A DNA stretch of 40,760 nucleotides from Clostridia bacterium. GTDB taxonomy: Bacteria; Bacillota; Clostridia; Christensenellales; DTU072. Below, piece after piece: positions 28,584 to 36,831 of the stretch. A program made the position numbers and the translations under genes. The notes beneath the pieces were generated by a model. It was not told where the DNA came from. It saw only the letters and a program-made list of their open reading frames with translations, and searched no databases. Each line of letters begins with the position of its first letter. The first letter of the stretch is position 1. The stretch spans positions 1 to 40,760 of the forward strand of contig JAFVAC010000009.1 of assembly GCA_017476265.1 (NCBI GenBank), in the 5' to 3' direction.

Positions 28584-28796
28584 TTACGCGGGGGTCTTGG
28601 CGGCTTCGACGAGAGCTTCGACCAGTTTGTCGGGGTCGATGCCGTGGACGGCGGCGGCGTCTTCGATGGTCTCCAGATTGCGCATGGCGCATCCGAGGCA
28701 GTGCATTCCGATGCCGAAAAGGACGTCGGCGATGGCTTGTTGATTGGCTCCCTCTATCTCAAAGAGGTCGCTTATTAGCATTGTTTTTTCGATCAT
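28584..28796 (-). CDS. DUF1858 domain protein (CxxC redox-type)
   Basis: A 70-residue protein that is essentially one DUF1858 domain (EKTMLISDLFEI...ADVLFGIGMHCLGCAMRNLETIEDAA), a small fold common in anaerobes with a conserved CxxC (here CLGC). Family members are linked with hybrid cluster proteins and suspected of redox or cysteine-based binding roles. GGAGG 9 nt upstream of the ATG fixes the start. It is a single-gene transcription unit with its own promoter and terminator. Confidence 0.88.
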   Translation of the reverse strand: MIEKTMLISDLFEIEGANQQAIADVLFGIGMHCLGCAMRNLETIEDAAAVHGIDPDKLVEALVEAAKTPA

Positions 28797-28834
28797 ATAT
28801 CTCTACCTCCGTATTAGTTTTGTTCGGTAGGTAT

Positions 28835-28863
28835 AGTATATATCGAAAGGGATTTTTTTTCAA
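28835..28863 (-). promoter_or_regulatory. Promoter of the DUF1858 gene
   Basis: Minus strand: TTGAAA (28858-28863), 17-bp spacer, TATACT (28835-28840). Confidence 0.8.
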
Positions 28864-28926
28864 GGGTTTTTATACGATTGATTAAACGTGTCTTTAATCA
28901 AAATCGTCCGCTTGTCCATTCGTCGA

Positions 28927-29607
28927 TCATTTGTCGCCGAGGGACAGGTATTCGTAGGGGTCGGAGATCTCGCCGTCTTTCAGGAGGGAGAAGTGGACGT
29001 GCGCCCCTTCGAGGTACTCCTTGCCGGAGGTCAAGCCCATCGTGCCGATGGCTTCGCCCTTTTGGACGGTCTGACCGACCACGACGGTGGGCTCGTTCAG
29101 ACAGGCGTAGGAAGACGTGAGCCGGTCGTTGTGTTTGATTTTGACGACGTAGCCGTTGAGGACGTCGTAGTCCACTGCGGTCACCGTGCCGCCGTAGACG
29201 GCAAGGACGCTGTCGCCGTCGTTCCCGGCGAAGTCGATCCCGTCGTGGACGGAGTACTGGCGCAGGGTCTTGTGCCAGACGAGGCTATCCATAGCGTAGT
29301 CCTTTTGGACGTTGGCGTCCCTGACAGGGGAGGCGAAGACGATGGCGACGGGTTTTTCCGGTTCGGACGGTTGGGTGGGCTCGTCGGTCTTGCCGGGGTC
29401 GGACGGTTCTCCGGGCTCTACGTCCACGGGATCCACGTTGTCGGTCGGTCCGGCGGGGGTGACGTCGGCGGACGTGTTGGACCTCGTGATGACGGTCACG
29501 GCGATCATAGCCGCGATAGCGATCAGGCAGATCGCCAAAATGATGTAATAGACGTTCTTTTTCAGAAAGGTGCGTAGCTTTCCGTTGGTTGCGTGTTTCT
29601 TTTCCAT
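28927..29607 (-). CDS. Membrane-anchored M23 peptidase (SpoIIQ-like)
   Basis: The 226-residue protein has one N-terminal membrane helix (residues ~20-42, VYYIILAICLIAIAAMIAVTVI), a Pro/Glu/Thr-rich linker, and a C-terminal M23/LytM domain with the zinc ligands in HDGIDFAG and HVHFS. This layout is that of clostridial SpoIIQ, which bridges forespore and mother cell, though other LytM proteins look similar. GGAGG 10 nt upstream supports ATG 29607. Upstream, GTATA (29676-29680) and CATAATC (29652-29658) with a 17-bp spacer on the minus strand resemble a sigma-G/F-type promoter, only weakly. It is divergent from ylbJ, another sporulation gene. Confidence 0.85.
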   Translation of the reverse strand: MEKKHATNGKLRTFLKKNVYYIILAICLIAIAAMIAVTVITRSNTSADVTPAGPTDNVDPVDVEPGEPSDPGKTDEPTQPSEPEKPVAIVFASPVRDANVQKDYAMDSLVWHKTLRQYSVHDGIDFAGNDGDSVLAVYGGTVTAVDYDVLNGYVVKIKHNDRLTSSYACLNEPTVVVGQTVQKGEAIGTMGLTSGKEYLEGAHVHFSLLKDGEISDPYEYLSLGDK

Positions 29608-29714
29608 GTTCAAATAACCTCCAAATTGTCGCTGAACTGTTGCGTCCCTACGATTATGGACGGATATTTGCCCTTTATACATCGAAAAAAATTTTTCTCG
29701 CAGGCGGTCCGATC

Positions 29715-29743
29715 GGCATATTCCGTCTCCGCGCGCGTACAAT
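29715..29743 (+). promoter_or_regulatory. Sigma-E-like promoter of ylbJ
   Basis: GGCATATT (29715-29722), 13-bp spacer, CGTACAAT (29736-29743), close to the Bacillus sigma-E consensus (GTCATATT and CATACAAT). The ATG at 29752 is 8 nt after the -10 box. Confidence 0.55.
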
Positions 29744-29751
29744 AGTGTACG

Positions 29752-30762
29752 ATGTGGACGGGTCGGATCTTGAAAAAAGCGGTATTCAAAAAGATTTTTT
29801 CCAAGCGGGCGTTCCTTATCCTGCTCGTCCTCGGCGTGACGATCCCATTGGTGTTCTTCCCCGATCGCTACGTCAAGTCGGTCTTCGGGGGAATGGAGCT
29901 TTTCGCCCTGTCGGTCTTGCCGGCGTTGTTTCCTTTCTTTTTCTTTTCGCAGATCTTAAGCGAACTCAACTTCGGGTACGATATAGGTTTGGTCCTCAAG
30001 CGTCCGTTGCGCGCCCTCTTCAAAGCGCCTCCTGTTGCGGGATATATCCTTGCGATGAGTATGTTGTGCGGGTATCCGATCGGCGCGCGGCTATTATCGG
30101 ACTATTACGAGCGCGGACTGATCGACGGGGAGCAGGTCAAGAGGATCTCGTCGTTCACCTCCACCTCGGGTCCCCTTTTCATCGTGGGAACCGTCGGCGT
30201 CGGGATGTTGGGGGACAAGACGGCGGGGTACGTCGTGTTGTTGTCGCACTATCTCTCCGCCGTCATAAACGGCGTGCTCTACGGATTACTCCTCGGTCGC
30301 AAAAAAAAGGCCGAAGCGGAACTTGTCCCGCCCTTGATCGACTACGGGAGCGTACTCAAAAAGAGTATGACCTCGGCGGTCTCTTCAGTAGCGGCGGTCG
30401 GCGGGTACGTCGCCGTCTTCAATATGGTGGCGGACCTCTTGTCCGACGTGGGGCTGATCGGGGCTTTAGCGACGGGGTTGACCTATTTTGGGCTGCCGCT
30501 CAGGCTCGGGCAGGGCGTGTGCGCGTCAATGATCGAGGTCACAAAAGGTTGTCTCATTTTTTCTTCGAGCGGGTTTTCATACTCCGTTATCGAGCCGCTT
30601 ATCGCTCTCGCCGTCACATTCGGCGGACTGAGCGTGACGATGCAGAGCCTGACGTATCTATCCAAGTGTCGCGTCCGCGCGCCCTATTATCTATTGACCA
30701 AGACGACGCAAGCGACTTTTGCCTTCGGCGTGTGCAAATTGCTATGCCTTTTATTCTTTTGA
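29752..30762 (+). CDS. ylbJ: Sporulation integral membrane protein YlbJ
   Basis: The 336-residue protein has about eight membrane segments and the YlbJ/NupC-like features FALSVLPALFPFFFFSQIL, MLCGYPIGARLLSDYYERG and SSFTSTSGPLFIVGTVGVGMLG. In Bacillus YlbJ is sigma-E controlled and needed for spore coat and heat-resistance traits. No ribosome binding site fits ATG 29752; the predicted sigma-E promoter places the transcript start at or next to the ATG, so the message may be leaderless. A TTG at 29770 is the alternative start. In Bacillus ylbJ directly follows rsmD (ylbH) and coaD (ylbI); here it lies about 6 kb downstream of the fused pair. Confidence 0.9.
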   Translation: MWTGRILKKAVFKKIFSKRAFLILLVLGVTIPLVFFPDRYVKSVFGGMELFALSVLPALFPFFFFSQILSELNFGYDIGLVLKRPLRALFKAPPVAGYILAMSMLCGYPIGARLLSDYYERGLIDGEQVKRISSFTSTSGPLFIVGTVGVGMLGDKTAGYVVLLSHYLSAVINGVLYGLLLGRKKKAEAELVPPLIDYGSVLKKSMTSAVSSVAAVGGYVAVFNMVADLLSDVGLIGALATGLTYFGLPLRLGQGVCASMIEVTKGCLIFSSSGFSYSVIEPLIALAVTFGGLSVTMQSLTYLSKCRVRAPYYLLTKTTQATFAFGVCKLLCLLFF

Positions 30763-30884
30763 CGATTCAGGTTCCTTTTTTGCGGAGTAAAGGAGACTGA
30801 AATGCCATTTATCATTCTTTTTTCACGATGTCCCGATCATGCGGACGCGCCGATATTTTTTTCACGAAAAGTGTTGGTCAAGTC

Positions 30885-30914
30885 TTGACGAAAAGCTTTT
30901 TTTTGTACTACTAT
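30885..30914 (+). promoter_or_regulatory. Promoter of the LuxR-type regulator
   Basis: TTGACG (30885-30890), 18-bp spacer, TACTAT (30909-30914). A GGAGG ribosome binding site follows at about 30924. Confidence 0.6.
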
Positions 30915-30935
30915 GGATATATCGGAGGACGAAGG

Positions 30936-32315
30936 ATGGGCGCGGACAATAAAGCCGGCACGATCAAAAACGTACGAAAGACGAAATGGGCGAGCGTCCT
31001 GTACTGGACGGTCTTTTATACCTACGTCTTTTTGGTCGCCACCAAGTACTTTATCTATGAGGACGGGACGGTCGGGTACGACTTTTCGATGTTGACGATG
31101 TATCAGCACGTCGCACTTGTCGGTAGTATCATTGTCGGTTTTTTGTATCTCAAGAAGAGAGATTATACGCTCCTTAAGCGCGTCTTAGGCGGGCTGGCGG
31201 TCGTTCTCCTTTTGCTTGGCGCGCTTTTTTCTTCCGTTCGCTCCCATATCGCCTATATGATCTGTCTTGCGGTACTTTTGGGCCAGCTGGCGGACCTATC
31301 TCTTTTGACCTATATCTATGAGATGAACAACGCCGAGCGCCTCTATGGGATCGTGTCGTGTCATCTGCTTGTTGCCGCCGTCAGCGTCTTCACTTGCTTC
31401 TATCCTCGCACGAGCGCCGCCTTTTATTGGGTGATCTTCGGATTGGCTTTGGTCGCGTTTGTTGCTTGTTTTGTCGAAAAGCGTTCTTCCGCGCCCGAGG
31501 TGTCCGTCCGCGAACCGTTCCAAAAGAAGTTGTACGTCCCGCTTGTCCTTGCTTGTGTCGGAGGAGTGTCTTCTGTGTTCAGTACCATAGTTATTATGGA
31601 AAAGATGTCATATGCGGACCCGAATTGTCTGTATCTGTTTTACGGCGGTGCGTCGATCGGCGCGGTGCTCTATTGGGTTATCTATCGCTTCTCGCCCAAG
31701 CCCGCCAGCGTGAGTCTCCTCGCCGGGTTCGTCTGTTCGACGATCTGTATTTTCACCTACTTCTTGTCCGATGGGATAGCCGAGTCCTTTTCGGCGGCTT
31801 TCGGCGGGGTCACGTTCAATCTGAGTATGATGAATTTGTACTATATCCTTTGCAATATCATCAAAAAGTACGACGACTCCCGTATGTTGCGCCTGGCGCC
31901 CATCGCCGCCAACTTCGTCGGAGGTTCGATCGGCGTGGCGGCTACCGTCATGTTGTACTTTGCCGGAGAGACGGCGTACAAAGTCGTGCTCAGTCTGTGC
32001 CTTGTGGGAGACGTAGTCATTCTGGCGACGGCGGGACTGTGGGAGAAAGGACTCTCCACCACGGCGAAACAGGAGGAGTACGTCCGATTCGACACCACGC
32101 TGACTCGCGCCCAAGCGTATGCGAGCGTTGGCTTGACCGAAAAGGAGACCGAGGTCGCCGACCTTCTTCTCGAAGGGTTGAGTCTGCGGGAGATCGCGTC
32201 ACGCCTCTTTATCTCCGAAAATACAGCCAAGACCCATCGCGCCTCCGTCTATAGAAAGATGCAGGTCTCCTCGCGGGAAGAGTTCGTCGAAAAGATGCGT
32301 TTTTCGGTGCAATGA
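30936..32315 (+). CDS. Twelve-TM membrane protein with C-terminal LuxR HTH domain
   Basis: The 459-residue protein has about twelve hydrophobic segments (residues ~20-385) laid out like an MFS transporter, then a soluble linker and a LuxR/GerE DNA-binding domain at the C-terminus (LTEKETEVADLLLEGLSLREIASRLFISENTAKTHRASVYRKMQV). It is probably a one-component membrane regulator in which the transporter-like part senses a ligand; the ligand and targets are unknown. The start is ATG 30936 with GGAGG 7 nt upstream, placed after a promoter at 30885-30914; upstream in-frame starts are inside that promoter. It ends at a terminator at 32391. Confidence 0.88.
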   Translation: MGADNKAGTIKNVRKTKWASVLYWTVFYTYVFLVATKYFIYEDGTVGYDFSMLTMYQHVALVGSIIVGFLYLKKRDYTLLKRVLGGLAVVLLLLGALFSSVRSHIAYMICLAVLLGQLADLSLLTYIYEMNNAERLYGIVSCHLLVAAVSVFTCFYPRTSAAFYWVIFGLALVAFVACFVEKRSSAPEVSVREPFQKKLYVPLVLACVGGVSSVFSTIVIMEKMSYADPNCLYLFYGGASIGAVLYWVIYRFSPKPASVSLLAGFVCSTICIFTYFLSDGIAESFSAAFGGVTFNLSMMNLYYILCNIIKKYDDSRMLRLAPIAANFVGGSIGVAATVMLYFAGETAYKVVLSLCLVGDVVILATAGLWEKGLSTTAKQEEYVRFDTTLTRAQAYASVGLTEKETEVADLLLEGLSLREIASRLFISENTAKTHRASVYRKMQVSSREEFVEKMRFSVQ

Positions 32316-32390
32316 CGACCTTTTTTCAAAATCACTCCTGAATCACCCTCGAAAAGTGTGGTCCCTTTGGGTGCCTTTCGCTATACCGGT

Positions 32391-32417
32391 ACGCGTAGAA
32401 TACTCTACGCGTTTTTA
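32391..32417 (+). terminator. Terminator after the LuxR-type regulator
   Basis: ACGCGTAGA (32391-32399), ATAC loop, TCTACGCGT (32404-32412), then TTTTATT. A perfect 9-bp stem. Confidence 0.85.
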
Positions 32418-32438
32418 TTATGGGGGAATTATACTTTC

Positions 32439-32924
32439 AAGTGCAACACCCAAAAAAAAGGAGTTCATACAAAGACTGCTGTATAATGTAGTTACCACAA
32501 AAACAAAAAAACAGGAGGCAATGTATGAACTATACTCATCTTACCATAGAAGAGAGGTATTGTATACGGAAATTTTTAATGAAGGAAAAAGTCGTAGTAA
32601 AGGCATTAAGTCAATATCCGTCTGAGATGGTAAAGAGCATAACGTGTGATCGAGGAAGCGAATTTGCTCATTGGCGGCAAATGGAAGAGAAATTGAAATG
32701 TGAGGTATATTTTGCCGATGCGTACTGCGCATGGCAAAAAGGAACGAACGAGAACAGCAACGGACTGCTAAGAGAGTTCTACCCCAAAGGGCGCGATCTC
32801 TCCCATGTGGGAGAGAAGACCCTTAAAAAGAATCTGGCGTTGATCAACGCCAGACCCAGGAAAGTTCTTAACTACAAATCTGCTGCAGAAATGTTTGAAC
32901 TTGAATTAAAAAGGTGTTGCACTT
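32439..32924 (+). mobile_element. Internally deleted IS30-family element
   Basis: Inverted ends AAGTGCAACACC (32439-32450) and GGTGTTGCACTT (32913-32924) enclose a shortened transposase gene. At about 490 bp it is half or less of a full IS30 element. The deletion removes the middle of the gene but leaves both ends, so it could be mobilised in trans like a MITE if a full copy exists in the genome. Confidence 0.8.
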
Positions 32925-32926
32925 AG
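32525..32926 (+). pseudogene. IS30 transposase, internally deleted and frameshifted
   Basis: The frame keeps the IS30 N-terminus (MNYTHLTIEERYCIRKFL) and the C-terminal catalytic half (SITCDRGSEFAHW with the second Asp, and AWQKGTNENSNGLLREFYPKG with the Glu), but the intervening ~200 residues, including the HTH and first catalytic Asp, are missing (133 residues against more than 300). Just after the N-terminus the homologous continuation (NEGKSRSK) is in another frame, so there is also a frameshift. AGGAGG precedes ATG 32525. The product cannot be an active transposase. Confidence 0.88.
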
Positions 32927-32942
32927 TTTGACAAATCACCAA

Positions 32943-33120
32943 TTCTCGCATTTTTAACAAAATGCTCCGTTAAGGATGCGGCTCTTTCAACGTCTGTTGA
33001 GAGAGCCGCGTTATTATTTTTATCCATAATGCAGTTTTACCAAAACTGCAATTCCTGATATCTTCTGATATCAATTCATGGCGACTTGTCGCCAATTCAT
33101 GCGAGGAACTCGCAATTCAT
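32943..33120 (+). repeat. Composite hairpin element, copy 1 (ATTCAT linkers)
   Basis: Starts CTCGCATTTTTAAC, then a GCGGCTCT...AGAGAGCCGC stem, TATCCATAATGCAG, and a run of four hairpins joined by AATTCAT: GCAGTTTT/AAAACTGC, TGATATC/GATATCA, TGGCGAC/GTCGCCA and TGCGAG/CTCGCA. It is a direct repeat of 36832-36988. It lies between a plus-strand unit and the minus-strand AEC gene. The sequence from 33121 to 33211 shows no gene. Confidence 0.85.
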
Positions 33121-33211
33121 AAATCGCTATGACAAACGAGAACAATCATTCTAAAACGCGCTCTTTTTTTGGGGGTATAGTTTTCTTTTGGAAGAATTTT
33201 TTTGCCGGTTA

Positions 33212-34141
33212 TTACAAAATAAGCAGGACAAGAGGGATAGTCACCATAGAAAAGAGCGTCCCCGTCAGGACCAGATTGGCGGCGGTCTTTTGCGCGGTGC
33301 CGTACATCTCGGAAAGGGACAAGACCACGCTCGCCGTCGGACAGGCGCACAGGATGACGATGGTCGCCTTGATGCTGTAGTCCACCGGTAGCCAGTGGGT
33401 AACGAGGTAAGCAAGCATCGGCATCACGACCAGTTTGGTCATAGCCGTGGTGTACAATCTCCAGTCGGGGAAAAGTTCTTTCGGACGCACGGTGGCAAAG
33501 CGCATTCCCATGATCAGCATACAAAGGGGCGTGGTCATCTTGCCGAGAAGCGTCACGGGGGAGAGAAGGACGTCAGGCAAAGCCGTTTTTGTAAAGAAGA
33601 GCGGGAGCGAGACAAGTAGAGTCAGTACCGGTGGATTGAGGAAGATCTTTTTTATCGAGACGTATTTTTTGTCCCCGGTCAGAATCACACTGCACACCGT
33701 CCAGGACAGCACGTTCATACACACGATGAACATCGCGCTATAGCTGACCGCCTCGGGATATTCGGGCAAAAGTGCCTCCAAAAGGGGCACGCCGAGGAAG
33801 CCGACGTTGCCCAGGCACGTCGCTATGGTGCAGGCGCGGTATCCTGGGCCGGACTCGGTCGCGTACTGTTTTCGGAATATCAGATAGGTCGAGATCAACA
33901 CGATCAGCATGATGCCGAGGTCGATCCCGGCAAATATCCCCATGTTGGCAAAAAGTTCGGGAGAATAGGTGACTTTTTGGAAGGAGTAGAGAGAAAGACA
34001 GGGCTGGCAGACGTAAAGAAGGACTTTGGCAAAGGCGGAGATGGACTCGGGTTTTATCGCTTTGACCTTGACCAAAATATACCCCGGTACGGCGTATGCC
34101 AGCATAATCAGGACGTTGATCGCCGTGGTGGAAAACTGCAT
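33212..34141 (-). CDS. AEC-family transporter
   Basis: The 309-residue membrane protein has ten predicted membrane segments and the auxin-efflux-carrier family features: FAKVLLYVCQPCLSLYSF near the N-terminus, GNVGFLGVPLLEALLP in the middle and TTPLCMLIMGMRFA. Bacterial members export or import small organic acids such as malate; the substrate here is not known. It starts 1 nt after the stop of the upstream gene, so the two are co-transcribed and translationally coupled. Confidence 0.9.
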   Translation of the reverse strand: MQFSTTAINVLIMLAYAVPGYILVKVKAIKPESISAFAKVLLYVCQPCLSLYSFQKVTYSPELFANMGIFAGIDLGIMLIVLISTYLIFRKQYATESGPGYRACTIATCLGNVGFLGVPLLEALLPEYPEAVSYSAMFIVCMNVLSWTVCSVILTGDKKYVSIKKIFLNPPVLTLLVSLPLFFTKTALPDVLLSPVTLLGKMTTPLCMLIMGMRFATVRPKELFPDWRLYTTAMTKLVVMPMLAYLVTHWLPVDYSIKATIVILCACPTASVVLSLSEMYGTAQKTAANLVLTGTLFSMVTIPLVLLIL

Positions 34142-34142
34142 T

Positions 34143-34823
34143 TTACAGGACCCCGTAGAGTTTGAGAAGATCGCGTAAAGCCGGATAGAAGGGGAAAGGG
34201 ACTCCGTACCGCTCGGTCAGATAGGCGATCCGCCGATACCCGAAGGCGGTCAGGATGGCGTCGTCGTAGGCGAGCGCGTACTTCAGACCCCGTACGGCGT
34301 CAAGGAGTTCGGTCAGATCGAGTTCGGCAAGAGCGGACAGCTTTATCTCCCGCTCCGCTTCGTCCAGAATCGCCGTCAGGTCCTCGTTCATCTTGTCGTA
34401 GGCGGGCTTACTCTGTTCGACCGCGTCGGTAGCCTCACCGCGCAAGAGCGTCACAAAGCTCTCCGCATACGGCTGAAGGTACTTTTCGCAAAACGCCCCG
34501 TAAGCGCTCACGCTGTCGAGGGAGGGGAAGAGTCGGGACAGCTCGTCGGACAGGGAGATCCTGTTGGCGTCCACGCGGAACAGAAAGGCGGTGACGAGCG
34601 CAACCGTCTTGTCGGGACGGTCGGGCAAAGCCCCTCTGTCGAAAAACACTTTTTTGTAGTCCTCTTCCGATCGGAAGGCGTCCACCGAAGTCTGTAAGAC
34701 TTCCCGAAGTTCCGCGTCCTCGGCGACGGTGGTCAAGAACTTACGTATATCGGTGGCGGAAGTGAAAAAATTGCCGGAAAGGAGCGCCTCTACCGCGTCG
34801 ATGAATCTGTCCGTCGTCGTCAT
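34143..34823 (-). CDS. Protein of unknown function upstream of the AEC transporter
   Basis: A 226-residue soluble, mostly helical, acidic protein (MTTTDRFIDAVEALLSGNFFTSATDIRKFL...). No membrane segment, signal peptide or known motif was recognised. GGAGG 6 nt upstream of ATG 34823 and a good promoter (34854-34882) fix the start; the frame extending to 35090 crosses that promoter. It is the first gene of a two-gene operon with the AEC transporter, which suggests a linked but undefined role. Confidence 0.75.
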   Translation of the reverse strand: MTTTDRFIDAVEALLSGNFFTSATDIRKFLTTVAEDAELREVLQTSVDAFRSEEDYKKVFFDRGALPDRPDKTVALVTAFLFRVDANRISLSDELSRLFPSLDSVSAYGAFCEKYLQPYAESFVTLLRGEATDAVEQSKPAYDKMNEDLTAILDEAEREIKLSALAELDLTELLDAVRGLKYALAYDDAILTAFGYRRIAYLTERYGVPFPFYPALRDLLKLYGVL

Positions 34824-34853
34824 TTTTTCGCCTCCGTGTTTGTTCTTTTTTAT

Positions 34854-34882
34854 AGTATACACCGAAAGTACCCCGGATCCAA
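34854..34882 (-). promoter_or_regulatory. Promoter of the unknown-AEC operon
   Basis: Minus strand: TTGGAT (34877-34882), 17-bp spacer, TATACT (34854-34859). Confidence 0.75.
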
Positions 34883-34921
34883 AACAAAAAGTCCTCTTTT
34901 TGGAGCGACGAAGGAAAAATA

Positions 34922-34951
34922 TTGACATTGATTTTAGGTCTGTGTTAAAAT
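34922..34951 (+). promoter_or_regulatory. Promoter of the Crp-type regulator operon
   Basis: TTGACA (34922-34927), 17-18-bp spacer, TTAAAAT (34945-34951), divergent from the promoter at 34854-34882. Confidence 0.75.
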
Positions 34952-34989
34952 ATTTGTAGCCAAAGCAACAAAAGGACGGATACAAGAAA

Positions 34990-35685
34990 ATGAAATTTTT
35001 TCGACAACTGAAGAATTGCGAACTGTTCGACGGATTAACGGATGGGGATATCAACAAACTGTTCGACGCGGTGGAAGCGCGCATCGTCAAGTACTCCCGG
35101 GGTCAACTGATCGCCAAAGAAGGGGAAGAAACGCGCGAAATATGCGTGATTTTGGACGGTAATCTCCTCGCGTACCACGCTAAAAGCGGCAAGCCGGAGA
35201 TCTTGCGCTCGATGACCGACGGCGATTGCTACGGGATGGAGACGGCGTACTCGGTCGCTCCTTCGCTCGGCTACAACGTGGCTGCGGCACTGGACAGCAC
35301 CGTACTGTACATTAACGGACTCAGCCTTTTGACGGTGGGGCGCACGGACGAGACCTTGTCCGAAAAGGTGATCAAGAACCTTTTGCGACTGCTCAGCGAC
35401 AAGATATCCGACTTGGAAAACAATCGCGGCTACATCACCATCAAAGGAATGCGTAAAAAGATCGCCAAACTCATCTACGACAAGTACCTCGAGCAAGGGA
35501 CTTTGACGGTAGATCTCGGTATGAACCGCAACGAGATGGCGAAGTTTTTGAACGTGAGCCGCCCCAGTATGTCCCGCGAGATGATGCGTATGCGCGACAA
35601 TGACAAGATGTTCGACTTCCGAAAAGGCATCATCGAGATCAAGGACCTCGAGGCGTTAAGAAAGGTCGCTACGGAGGCGGAATGA
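34990..35685 (+). CDS. Crp/Fnr-family transcriptional regulator
   Basis: The 231-residue protein has an N-terminal cyclic-nucleotide-binding-like domain (residues ~10-130: LFDGLTDGDINKLFDAVEARIVKYSRGQLIAKEGEETREICVILDG) and a C-terminal Crp-type helix-turn-helix (TVDLGMNRNEMAKFLNVSRPSMSREMMRM). The arginine/serine pocket for cAMP is not evident, nor is an Fnr-type Cys cluster, so the effector is unknown. It overlaps the next gene by 4 nt (ATGA) and is divergent from the unknown-AEC operon, which it may regulate. Confidence 0.92.
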   Translation: MKFFRQLKNCELFDGLTDGDINKLFDAVEARIVKYSRGQLIAKEGEETREICVILDGNLLAYHAKSGKPEILRSMTDGDCYGMETAYSVAPSLGYNVAAALDSTVLYINGLSLLTVGRTDETLSEKVIKNLLRLLSDKISDLENNRGYITIKGMRKKIAKLIYDKYLEQGTLTVDLGMNRNEMAKFLNVSRPSMSREMMRMRDNDKMFDFRKGIIEIKDLEALRKVATEAE

Positions 35686-36704
35686 GAAAGAAATTATTCG
35701 TTCTTTTAGCCCTGACCCTCGTGTTGACGCTCATATCCTCTTGCACGAACGGGGAAGAAGAGGGACCCGAAAAGCCTTATGAAGTACCCTATACCGACAT
35801 CTCCGAGTATCTTGGGACTTTGACGGACGTCACGATCGAATACGTTGTGGACTTCGGAGAAGGCGATAAGATCGCGTTGGTCGTCAAAGTGAGCGGAGAT
35901 TACGCCACGGTCGATCAGATCTACGGGCGCGAGTCTGTGACAAACGCTTACGTCAAGTCGGGCGACTACGACTGCGCCTATCTCATCGACGGGCAGGAGT
36001 CCGTTTTGTGCGAGCGGAGGGCTACGACGGGACCGTCTTACAATGCCTATTATTTCGTTGACCTCATAGACGCGTCGCTCAGAGAGTTCGATCTGTTGGA
36101 GTCCTTTTCCGTCGCCGAGTGTGGCAGGTTCTCCGCGCAAGACGTGACCTTTTCCTATCAAAAAGAGGGCGTCAAGGTCACCGGCGGGACGTCGGACGTC
36201 GGCAAGACTTCTCCCACCCGGTACGAGGTCGCTTTCGTGGACTTTGTTGAGCGCGACGTCCAAAGCGCGACCGATCTCGGACTTTATGTCTTCGCCGAGC
36301 GTGCGGGGCGCGTCAGCGTAGGGCTTCGGTTTGTTTTCGAGGACGGGTTCGGCGTGCTTGACCTACTCTACTTTGACGCAGGCGTCTGGGATCGCCAAAA
36401 GAACTTTTTGGTCAAAGAGAAGGATCGTTTATATTTCTATTCCGCCGACGAGGGATGGCAATATACCGACCTCGCGCAAGACTTTTTGCCCGGACCGGTC
36501 GTCAAGACCGTGACCGACTTGCTTCTTAATGCGGAAGGCTTTGACCTGACCCAAGCCTTGGACGGCGGCGTCCTTTGCCGCGTGGAGGGAGAGGAGGCGA
36601 CTCTGTACGCGTACACTTTCGCCGAGGAAGAGGAGTTCGCCCGCCCGCAGGAGTTGGATTCATCCAAAGAGGGCGCGGAGAGACTCGTTCGATACGAAGA
36701 CTGA
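35682..36704 (+). CDS. Lipoprotein of unknown function
   Basis: The 340-residue protein has a type-II signal peptide, MRKKLFVLLALTLVLTLISSC, with the lipidated Cys21. The mature part is acidic and beta-rich with no recognised domain. The start is set by the ATGA overlap with the Crp-type gene, so both are made from one transcript and the lipoprotein may report on, or respond to, the same signal. Not related by obvious sequence to the lipoprotein at 405. Confidence 0.8.
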   Translation: MRKKLFVLLALTLVLTLISSCTNGEEEGPEKPYEVPYTDISEYLGTLTDVTIEYVVDFGEGDKIALVVKVSGDYATVDQIYGRESVTNAYVKSGDYDCAYLIDGQESVLCERRATTGPSYNAYYFVDLIDASLREFDLLESFSVAECGRFSAQDVTFSYQKEGVKVTGGTSDVGKTSPTRYEVAFVDFVERDVQSATDLGLYVFAERAGRVSVGLRFVFEDGFGVLDLLYFDAGVWDRQKNFLVKEKDRLYFYSADEGWQYTDLAQDFLPGPVVKTVTDLLLNAEGFDLTQALDGGVLCRVEGEEATLYAYTFAEEEEFARPQELDSSKEGAERLVRYED

Positions 36705-36727
36705 TTTCGCTCGACAAGTGTTAAAAA

Positions 36728-36762
36728 GGGGTGGGAAGAAACGTCGTTCTTCCCACCCCTTA
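36728..36762 (+). terminator. Terminator-like hairpin after the lipoprotein gene
   Basis: GGGGTGGGAAGAA (36728-36740) and TTCTTCCCACCCC (36747-36759) form a perfect 13-bp stem. The U-tract is short (TTAT), but an AAAAA run on the other side supports bidirectional use. Confidence 0.7.
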
Positions 36763-36831
36763 TGAATTGTCGCTACGCGACGTGAATGGACGCTTTTCGC
36801 GTCATGAATTGGGGCGTGTGCGCCCCGTGAA
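36762..36831 (+). repeat. Hairpin array with RTGAATT linkers
   Basis: GTCGC-TAC-GCGAC (36769-36781), GACGC-TTTTC-GCGTC (36789-36803) and GGGGCG-TGTG-CGCCCC (36811-36826), separated by ATGAATT, GTGAAT, ATGAATT and GTGAATT. Stems differ fully while the linkers are constant. Confidence 0.8.

Noticed and set aside
29589..30800. A 403-codon plus-strand frame overlapping ylbJ
   Set aside because: It is an out-of-frame shadow of ylbJ with Arg-rich, low-complexity translation.
30828..30935. The 36-residue N-terminal extension of the LuxR-type protein
   Set aside because: It crosses the predicted promoter, and GGAGG lies correctly before ATG 30936.
32525..32926. A functional short transposase
   Set aside because: The HTH and first catalytic Asp region of IS30 are missing and a frameshift follows the N-terminus.
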